Positions 58,142-64,000 of a DNA stretch of 64,000 nt are shown piece by piece (the first letter of the stretch is position 1; each line of letters opens with the position of its first letter). Source of the DNA: Kumtagia ephedrae (GTDB lineage: Bacteria > Pseudomonadota > Alphaproteobacteria > Rhizobiales > Rhizobiaceae). The notes beneath the pieces were generated by a model. That model ran no database searches and was not told the DNA's origin. It worked only from the letters and a program-made list of their open reading frames with translations. The stretch covers positions 1 through 64,000 of the forward strand of contig NZ_PXYK01000025.1 in assembly GCF_003012745.1 (NCBI RefSeq), read 5' to 3'. The translations under genes were made by a program, and so were the position numbers.

Positions 58142-59355
58142 TGCGTCACCGGCAGGGCGGGCCGCCAGGCCTGCATGGTGCCGACCGGAGCGGCGCGCGA
58201 AAGCCCGATGCGGGTCAGGTCGCCACCGCGTTCGGCCTGGCAGGCGATCAGCACCGCCTCCATTTCGAGCGTCACCGCATTGGCGACCAACCGGCCGCCG
58301 GATTTAAGCGCGTCGATCGCGGCGTCCATGACACCGGCCTCGCTGCCACCACCACCCACGAAGACCGCGTCGGGCGCCGGCAATCCGGCGAGCGCGGCCG
58401 GCGCCGTTCCGGTGACGATCTCCAGCCCCGGAACGCCGCAGCTCTCGGCGTTGCGGGCGATCCGCCCGGCCCGTTCCGGCGAGGCCTCGATGGCGATCGC
58501 GCGCAGCGAGGGATGGCGCAGCATCCATTCTATGGACACCGAGCCGGAGCCGGCGCCGATGTCCCACAACAGCTCGCGGCGGCGCGGCGCCAGTGCCGAC
58601 TGGGTCAGCGCGCGGATCTCGCGCTTGCTGATCTGCCCGTCATGCTCGAACAGACCGTCGGCCATGCCGGGCGTGAGCGGCAGGATTCTGGCTTCAGAAT
58701 TTGAATCAACCGAGATCGCCAAGACGTTGAGCGGATTGATCTCTTCCATCGCGAAGCCGGCAGCCTGCGCTGTGCGTATGCGCTCGTTCGGGCCGCCCAG
58801 CGCCTCCAGAACGGTGAGCCGTGAGGCGCCGAAACCCGTTTCCGCCAGAAGCCTGGCCACCGCACCGGGCCCGTCCGCATCCGAAGTCAGCGCGATGATG
58901 CGCGTGGCGGGATGCAGCAGCGGGCGGATCAGGTCGATCGGCTTGCCGTGCAGCGAGACGGTCTCCACCTCGGGAAGCGCCCAGCCGAGCCGGCTCGCTG
59001 CCAGCGAGAAGGCGGACGGCGCCGGGATGGTACGCAACTCCGCCGCCGCGACATGCCGTGCCAGCGTGGTGCCGGCGCCATGGCAGAACGGGTCTCCCGA
59101 AGCGAGCACGCACACTCTCTTGCCGCGCAAAGCAGTCACGGCGCGCATCTCCGCGTCGAAGGGCGAGGGCCAGGGCCGCGCCTCGCCTGAGATGGCGGCG
59201 GCCACCAGCGCCAGATGCCGCCTGCCGCCGAACACGATTTCGGCTTCGGCGATCCGCCGCTTGGCCTCGGCACCCAGACCGTCTAGACCATCTTCGCCGA
59301 CGCCGACGATCGTGAGCCATGGCGCGGCGACGTCCTTCGCTTCAGCAGCCACCAT
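58120..59355 (-). CDS. cobL: Precorrin-6Y C5,15-methyltransferase (decarboxylating)
   Basis: Two-domain methylase of about 411 residues. The N-terminal CbiE-like domain starts WLTIVGVGEDGLDGLGAEAK, and the C-terminal CbiT-like domain has LLWDIGAGSGSVSIEWML and AVFVGGGGSEAGVMDAAI. It methylates C5 and C15 and removes the acetate carboxyl. The ATG at 59355 shares CATG with the divergent cobK start; a GTG at 59352 is an alternative. It overlaps cobE. Confidence 0.94.
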   Translation of the reverse strand: MVAAEAKDVAAPWLTIVGVGEDGLDGLGAEAKRRIAEAEIVFGGRRHLALVAAAISGEARPWPSPFDAEMRAVTALRGKRVCVLASGDPFCHGAGTTLARHVAAAELRTIPAPSAFSLAASRLGWALPEVETVSLHGKPIDLIRPLLHPATRIIALTSDADGPGAVARLLAETGFGASRLTVLEALGGPNERIRTAQAAGFAMEEINPLNVLAISVDSNSEARILPLTPGMADGLFEHDGQISKREIRALTQSALAPRRRELLWDIGAGSGSVSIEWMLRHPSLRAIAIEASPERAGRIARNAESCGVPGLEIVTGTAPAALAGLPAPDAVFVGGGGSEAGVMDAAIDALKSGGRLVANAVTLEMEAVLIACQAERGGDLTRIGLSRAAPVGTMQAWRPALPVTQWAWQKP

Positions 59356-60121
59356 GACCCATCGCATCCTCATCCTCGGCGGAACCACCGAAGCCCGGCA
59401 ACTGGCGGAGCGGCTTGCCGGCCGCAGCGGACTTGCCGTAACCCTGTCGCTCGCCGGCCGCACGGTCAATCCGATCGTTCATCCCGTGCCGGTGCGCAGC
59501 GGCGGATTCGGCGGCGCCGAAGGCCTCGCCGCCTATCTGCGGGAGGAGCGTATCGATCTGCTGGTCGACGCGACGCATCCCTATGCCGCGCGCATCTCGG
59601 CCAATGCGGCGCGGGCGGCTTCGTCCACGGGCAGCGGCATGCTGGCCCTGCGCCGAGCCCCCTGGCAGGCTGTCGTCGGCGACCGCTGGACCATCGTCGA
59701 CGATGCCGCCCATGCGGTTTCGGCGCTCGGCGCGGTGCCGCGAAAAGTGTTTCTGGCGCTCGGCCGGCAGGAGATCGGGCCTTTCAAGGCCGCCCCGCAG
59801 CACTCCTACCTCATCCGCAGCGTCGATCCGGTCGAGCCGCCGCTGCAGGTGCCGGATGCCACCTATCTGCTTGCGCGGGGACCGTTCGCGGAAGCCGAGG
59901 AGCGCAGGCTGCTGGAAGAAAACGGCGTCGAGGCGATCGTCGCCAAGAACAGCGGCGGAATGGCCACCTATGGCAAGATCGCCGCCGCCCGCGCCCTCGG
60001 CATCGAGGTTCTTCTCTTGCGCCGGCCGGCGCTTCCACCGGTGAGGACGGTGGAAACCGTCGCGGAGGCGGTGCTGGCGATCGATCATTGGCTTGCCGGG
60101 ACGAACGATCGCGGCGTGTAG
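59354..60121 (+). CDS. cobK: Precorrin-6A reductase
   Basis: NADPH-dependent reduction of precorrin-6A to 6B. It has 255 residues. It starts MTHRILILGGTTEARQLAER, and later has LLVDATHPYAARISANAARA and VEAIVAKNSGGMATYGKIAA, which are typical. Its ATG overlaps the divergent cobL ATG within CATG. Its 3' end overlaps the convergent cobJ by 37 bases. Confidence 0.95.
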   Translation: MTHRILILGGTTEARQLAERLAGRSGLAVTLSLAGRTVNPIVHPVPVRSGGFGGAEGLAAYLREERIDLLVDATHPYAARISANAARAASSTGSGMLALRRAPWQAVVGDRWTIVDDAAHAVSALGAVPRKVFLALGRQEIGPFKAAPQHSYLIRSVDPVEPPLQVPDATYLLARGPFAEAEERRLLEENGVEAIVAKNSGGMATYGKIAAARALGIEVLLLRRPALPPVRTVETVAEAVLAIDHWLAGTNDRGV

Positions 60122-60849
60122 ACCAGCGGCGGCCTTTCGCCGCGCGCGATCAGGCGGGTCTCGGCCGAGCCTATGATGACGCAGGTCGCCATGTCGGCGC
60201 GCTCCGGATCGGCCGCGGCCAGCGTCATCGTCTCGATGCGCTCGTCCGGCCGGCCGGCGGCGCGGCCGAAGATCACCGGCGTTCCAGCCGGCAGCGCGGC
60301 CCGCAGGCGTTCGAACGCCCGGCCGAGCTGCCATGGCCGCGCCTTGCTGATCGGATTGTAGAGCGCGATCACGAAGCCGGCCGCCGCCGCCGCCGTCAGC
60401 CGGTGCTCGATCACGTCCCATGGCTTCAGATTGTCGGAGAGGGAGATGGCGCAGAAATCATGGCCGAGCGGCGCGCCGGCGCGGGCGGCGACCGCCAGCA
60501 TCGCGGTGACGCCGGGGACGATTGTGATGTCGAGGTCGCGCCAGGCCGCCGGTCCGGCCTCGATCGCCTCGCAGACGGCGGCGGCCATGGCGAACACGCC
60601 GGGGTCGCCGCCCGAAACCACCGCCACCGTCTCGCTCCCCGCCGCTTTCGCCAGTGCGGCCTCGGCGCGCGACAGCTCCTCGCGGTTGTCGGAGGCGACG
60701 CGGACCTGCTCGGGAGTTAGGTCAAGACGGTCGAGATAGGGCTTGTAGCCGTAGAAGAATTTGGCTTCGGCCACCGCCGCCCGCGCTTCCGGCGTGACCT
60801 GATCCGGGCTCCCGGGACCGAGGCCGACGACGAACAGGCGGCCGCTCAC
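60085..60849 (-). CDS. cobJ: Precorrin-3B C17-methyltransferase
   Basis: Ring contraction and methylation at C17, giving precorrin-4. It has 254 residues. The N-terminus RLFVVGLGPGSPDQVTPEAR and the segments AVVSGGDPGVFAMAAAVCEA and VPGVTAMLAVAARAGAPLGH fit. Start overlaps cobI stop by four bases. The C-terminal codons overlap those of convergent cobK. Confidence 0.96.
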   Translation of the reverse strand: MSGRLFVVGLGPGSPDQVTPEARAAVAEAKFFYGYKPYLDRLDLTPEQVRVASDNREELSRAEAALAKAAGSETVAVVSGGDPGVFAMAAAVCEAIEAGPAAWRDLDITIVPGVTAMLAVAARAGAPLGHDFCAISLSDNLKPWDVIEHRLTAAAAAGFVIALYNPISKARPWQLGRAFERLRAALPAGTPVIFGRAAGRPDERIETMTLAAADPERADMATCVIIGSAETRLIARGERPPLVYTPRSFVPASQ

Positions 60850-61613
60850 AGCACAACTCCGGATGCCGTGACGCTGCCGGGGCGGCCGAGCCAGCCGGGA
60901 ACCAGCACGATCGAGAAATACGGCGCTGCGTCGTCGGCCTTGTCGGCCAGCCGCATCGTTGCCCCGTTGGCCATCGTGCCGCGCTCGACATAAAAGGCAC
61001 GCTCCAGCCTGCCGGTGGTCTCCAGCGCGCGGCGGATCTTCGGCAGGTTGCGGCCGACCTTCATGATCACCGCGGCGTCGGTGTCGTTGAGCCGGCGCGC
61101 CAGTTCGAATTCGCTCATGGTGCCGGGCAGCACGGTGAGCACGTCGTCGCCCTGGACGATGGGCTGGCCGGTGGCCGACCAGCAGCCGGACATGGCGGTG
61201 ACGCCAGGAACCACTTCGGTGGGATAGAGATGCGCCAGGCGCACATGCAGGTGCATGTAGGAGCCGTAGAACAGCGGGTCGCCCTCGGAGAGCACCGCCA
61301 CGGTGCGGCCGGCGTCGAGGTGGCGCGCGACAACCGCGGCAGACTCCTCGTAGAAGGCGAGGATATGCGCCTTGTAGTCGTCGTGGCTTTTGGCGATCTC
61401 GGTGGTGACCGGATAATGCAGGGGCAGCTCGACGACGCCGGGCTTCAGCCGACCCTCGACGATGGCGCGGGCGTTGCCGTTGCCGCCGCGCTTGGCGAAA
61501 TGCGCCAGCACGTCCGCCTCTGCGAGCGCGCGCACCGCCTTGAGCGTCAGCAATTCGGGGTCGCCCGGCCCGGTGCCGACGCCGATCAGGCGCCCTTTCG
61601 ACTGCGCGGTCAC
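60846..61613 (-). CDS. cobI: Precorrin-2 C20-methyltransferase
   Basis: Methylates C20 giving precorrin-3A. It has 255 residues. Motifs GRLIGVGTGPGDPELLTLKA, VAVLSEGDPLFYGSYMHL and VVPGVTAMSGCWSATGQP are diagnostic. The start is a GTG at 61613 in GTGA overlap with the cobH stop. It is coupled to cobH and cobJ. Confidence 0.95.
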   Translation of the reverse strand: MTAQSKGRLIGVGTGPGDPELLTLKAVRALAEADVLAHFAKRGGNGNARAIVEGRLKPGVVELPLHYPVTTEIAKSHDDYKAHILAFYEESAAVVARHLDAGRTVAVLSEGDPLFYGSYMHLHVRLAHLYPTEVVPGVTAMSGCWSATGQPIVQGDDVLTVLPGTMSEFELARRLNDTDAAVIMKVGRNLPKIRRALETTGRLERAFYVERGTMANGATMRLADKADDAAPYFSIVLVPGWLGRPGSVTASGVVL

Positions 61614-62242
61614 AGGCCGGCCCTCGCCAGCGCGTTGAGGCAGGCCGCCGTCATGGCGCTGCCGCCGAGCCGTCCGCGTACGATGGCGAAGGGTACGCCA
61701 TAGGAATTTTCGGCAAGAGCATCCTTGGATTCGGCGGCGCCGACGAAGCCGACCGGCATGCCGAGGATCGCCGCCGGTTTCGGCGCGCCGTCGCGCAGCA
61801 GTTCGAGCAGATAGAAAAGGGCGGTGGGCGCATTGCCGATCGCCACGACCGAGCCGGCCATGCGCTCGCCCCACAGCCTTATCGCGGCGGCCGAGCGCGT
61901 ATTGCCGATCTCGGCGGCGATCGTCGCCGTGCGCGGGTCGCGCAGCGTGCAGACCACCTCGTTGCCGGCCGGCAGTCGGGCGCGCGTGACGCCGTGCGCC
62001 ACCATCTGGGCGTCGCAGAAGATCGGCGCGCCGCCGGCCAGCGCCGTTCGCGCTGCCTCCACGAAATTCTCAGAGAAGACGAAATGCTCCGCCGCCTCCA
62101 CCTGGCCGCAGGCATGGATCATGCGGATCGCCACATCGGCCTGGGCCTCGGAGAAGCGCGAGAGATCGGCTTCCTCGCGGATGATGGCGAAGGAGCGCCG
62201 GTAGATGGCGTCGCCATCGCGGATGTAGTCGTAAACCGTCAT
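61610..62242 (-). CDS. cobH: Precorrin-8X methylmutase
   Basis: Moves the C11 methyl to C12, giving hydrogenobyrinic acid. It has 210 residues. DYIRDGDAIYRRSFAIIREE is the typical start; VAIRMIHACGQVEAAEHFVF carries the catalytic His, and PAAILGMPVGFVGAAESKDA is conserved. It overlaps both cobG and cobI. Confidence 0.96.
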   Translation of the reverse strand: MTVYDYIRDGDAIYRRSFAIIREEADLSRFSEAQADVAIRMIHACGQVEAAEHFVFSENFVEAARTALAGGAPIFCDAQMVAHGVTRARLPAGNEVVCTLRDPRTATIAAEIGNTRSAAAIRLWGERMAGSVVAIGNAPTALFYLLELLRDGAPKPAAILGMPVGFVGAAESKDALAENSYGVPFAIVRGRLGGSAMTAACLNALARAGL

Positions 62243-63804
62243 GGTCTTCCCTGTTCGAATGCCGCGGCGAGCCTGGCCTTGTCGTCCTGCGTCAGCGCTG
62301 CAATGTCCGAATCGCCCGGGCGCCGGCCGCTGCGTATAGCTTCCGGCACCGGCTTCGCGCCACCGGCGCGCTCGGCCCCGAGATTTGTCAGAATCCTTGC
62401 CACCGCCGCGATCGCCCGCGGCAGGCCGTCCGCCGACCTGTAGGCCAGGGGCGTCGCCTTAGGTGTTCCCTGCACGACAAGTCCGGCGCCGTTTTCGCCG
62501 CCGACGATGACGATGTCGGCCGCCGCCTGCCGGGCGCAGCCCTTTTCGCAGCCGGAGATATGGATGGAAAGATCGGAGTCGGTAAGGTCGGCGAGCGCGC
62601 CAGCGAGGCGCTCGGCGATCTCCCGAGCCGGGATCTTTCCGGAGGCGCAGGCCGGCGCGCCCGGGCAGGCGGCGATTCGTGAACGCGGATCGGCGGGGTC
62701 GGTGACGAAGCCAAGCCTTACCGCTGCGGCGCGCAAGGCGTCCGCGGAGTCGAGCGAAGGGCAGATCGGCAGCAGGGTGCGTGCCGGGGCTGGGCGGATG
62801 TCGGCGATACCCAACGCCTCCGCGTGGCGGGCGAGGTCGATGAGGGGGGCGGCGTCGATATGGCCAAAGGGCAGGGTGACGGGGAAGGTGTGGCGGTCGC
62901 TTTTCAATCGAACGGTCAAAGGGACAGTACGCTTTGGCAGGGAGGGCGGTGGGCTGCTGGCCTCTATCAGGTCGCGCCCCTTCGCACCCCCCTCTGTCCT
63001 GCCGGACATCTCCCCCACAAGGGGGGAGATCGCGCCGGCCGCCTTGATTTCGCTAGTCGCCAAAGATGGAGGCGTAGCAAGGTCAACGCTGCGAATCTCC
63101 CCCCCAGGGGGGGAGATGTCCGGCAGGACAGAGGGGGGTGCGAAGGGGCGCCAATGGTCCAACCGGCCGCCGACCGGAAGGTCGCGCGCCCGACCATCGC
63201 GCCCGAGCGCCGCAATCGATTGGAGAACCTGCAGAGCGTAGCCGACTGCGGCGTCTTCACCGAAGGGACCGGCTGGAATCGCCGTCTCTGCATCCCCCGC
63301 GATCGCCACTTGCCAAACCACGCCGCCGTCACGCACCTCCGCCGTCAGCCGCACGTCCGCCGCGATCGAATCCAGGGACACGCTGCCGCCGCCGTCGACC
63401 AGGACGGAGACCTTCGGCCCCAGCCGTCCCGCCAAACCCGCCTCGGCAATTGCGCGCCGGATGCGCTCCGCTATCGGCACCGGATCGGCGATGTCGGCCG
63501 GATCCGTCCCCGCCAGCGGGCTCACCTCGACCGGCACGCCGGTGCGCACCGCTATGCCGAGCGCATCGACGTCGGCGGCGAAGCGCTCGGCGGACGACGC
63601 CGAGAAACCGCGGAACTGAAGGCTGCCGCGTGCCGTCACCTCGACCACGCCGTTGCCGTGGCGCGCGGCCGATTCGCAGAGTCCGATCAGCGACTTCGGC
63701 GAAAGTCCTCCGGAAACGGGCGAGAGCCGGATCAGCAGCCCGTCGCCGGTGGGCATCGGCGCCGACAGGGCCGGGCAGGCGCCGCGCCTGAGGGCCGCGC
63801 TCAT
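62239..63804 (-). CDS. cobG: Precorrin-3B synthase with palindromic insert
   Basis: Oxygen-dependent enzyme making precorrin-3B, with an Fe-S cluster and mononuclear iron. It has 521 residues, longer than usual. The nitrite/sulfite-reductase half-domain appears twice. Cluster Cys are in CPGAPACASGK and SGCEKGCARQ. Between halves a palindromic element (62974-63151) is translated in frame as PPSVLPDISPPGGEI, then ISPLVGEMSGRTEGG, the same peptides as in CobB. It overlaps cobN and cobH by ATGA. Confidence 0.92.
   Translation of the reverse strand: MSAALRRGACPALSAPMPTGDGLLIRLSPVSGGLSPKSLIGLCESAARHGNGVVEVTARGSLQFRGFSASSAERFAADVDALGIAVRTGVPVEVSPLAGTDPADIADPVPIAERIRRAIAEAGLAGRLGPKVSVLVDGGGSVSLDSIAADVRLTAEVRDGGVVWQVAIAGDAETAIPAGPFGEDAAVGYALQVLQSIAALGRDGRARDLPVGGRLDHWRPFAPPSVLPDISPPGGEIRSVDLATPPSLATSEIKAAGAISPLVGEMSGRTEGGAKGRDLIEASSPPPSLPKRTVPLTVRLKSDRHTFPVTLPFGHIDAAPLIDLARHAEALGIADIRPAPARTLLPICPSLDSADALRAAAVRLGFVTDPADPRSRIAACPGAPACASGKIPAREIAERLAGALADLTDSDLSIHISGCEKGCARQAAADIVIVGGENGAGLVVQGTPKATPLAYRSADGLPRAIAAVARILTNLGAERAGGAKPVPEAIRSGRRPGDSDIAALTQDDKARLAAAFEQGRP
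62974..63151. repeat. Palindromic element inside cobG
   Basis: Arms 62974-63033 and 63091-63151 are inverted repeats, perfect over the outer 44 bases and with a few changes at the tip. The core TCTGTCCTGCCGGACATCTC is the same as in cobB. The 57-base loop contains AGTCGCCAA (63055-63063), the complement of TTGGCGACT. The whole element is read through in frame in the linker between the two half-domains of CobG. Confidence 0.9.
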
Positions 63805-64000
63805 GCCGCCTTCTCCTGGGCCGAGGCCTCGGCGATGAGCGCGGCGAGATCGTCGTCGACCGAGTTGCGCAGCGGGTGCCACAGGCCGCGCCGCCGCGCG
63901 GCGGCAAAACGCTCGGCGATCGCCCGCGCCGCCGCCGGATTCTCGCGTAGCAGGAAGGCGCGCACCCGTTCGTCGCCGAGATAGGCGTCGTGCACCGCGC
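63801..64000 (-). CDS. cobN: Cobaltochelatase subunit CobN (3' end only)
   Basis: The last 66 residues of the large subunit that inserts cobalt into hydrogenobyrinic acid a,c-diamide. The visible part DAYLGDERVRAFLLRENPAA, then RRRGLWHPLRNSVDDDLAAL, is the usual CobN C-terminus. The gene continues beyond the right edge. Its stop overlaps the cobG start by ATGA. It indicates the late-cobalt, aerobic route. Confidence 0.9.
   Translation of the reverse strand, partial: AVHDAYLGDERVRAFLLRENPAAARAIAERFAAARRRGLWHPLRNSVDDDLAALIAEASAQEKAA

Noticed and set aside
57887-59353. Long + strand frame upstream of cobK
   Set aside because: It is antisense to cobL and cobE and lacks domain patterns; CobK starts at 59354 with its typical N-terminus.

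Overview
The window looks like a chromosomal segment of a high-GC alphaproteobacterium of the order Rhizobiales, near Mesorhizobium or Aminobacter. Three things support this: a ChvE/GguAB/GbpR sugar-uptake locus of the Agrobacterium type, an aerobic cobalamin cluster with CobG and CobN, and BA14K, PilZ and MHYT proteins with rhizobial-style palindromic repeats. The genus is an inference; no 16S gene is present.

Layout. 1-2.2 kb: end of an unknown gene, then a cobalt-type nitrile hydratase operon (alpha, beta, accessory protein, RidA-like protein). 2.2-17.4 kb: housekeeping and accessory genes, namely a TetR/MFS pair with a clear operator, a RecD-like helicase, pdxJ, kup, an aldo/keto reductase with MFS exporter and divergent LysR, a LysE exporter, an MHYT-GGDEF-EAL protein, and a TetR gene next to ilvC. 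17.4-20.7 kb: an AT-rich orphan gene, a trypsin-like protease with a small companion protein, PilZ and BA14K proteins. 20.8-32.2 kb: an EEP-family hydrolase, an OafA-like acyltransferase, a Nudix protein, a MacA/MacB-type tripartite efflux operon, a PhzF protein, an S1/P1 nuclease and a hydantoinase. 32.5 kb: tRNA-Lys(CUU). 32.8-39.1 kb: an accessory block with a PhyH-like dioxygenase, two small Cas2-like proteins, an asparagine-synthetase-like enzyme lacking its glutaminase cysteine, and an exported beta-helix protein. 39.1-51.1 kb: sugar uptake (gguB, gguA, chvE, gbpR) and a non-phosphorylative sugar-acid route (gguC, a galactose/arabinose dehydrogenase, xylonate dehydratase, a GntR regulator). 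51.6-64 kb: cobalamin biosynthesis (cobT, cobS, cobB, cobA, cbiD, cobM, cobE, cobL, cobK, cobJ, cobI, cobH, cobG, end of cobN).

How genes work together. ChvE/GguA/GguB would import aldoses, and the dehydrogenase, XylD and GguC would oxidise and dehydrate them. The cob genes make the corrin ring by the oxygen-dependent, late-cobalt route, but with CbiD rather than CobF for C1 methylation. CobG, CobI, CobJ, CobM, CobL, CobK, CobH, CobB and CobN are ordered in short operons with overlapping stops and starts.

Most unusual features. Large palindromic elements lie in frame inside two cobalamin genes, cobB and cobG, each in an interdomain linker. They share a loop motif with two intergenic palindromes of different stem sequence. 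The second is the accessory block after tRNA-Lys, where two Cas2-like paralogues flank an AsnB-like gene and each carries its stop codon in the loop of a 3' hairpin.
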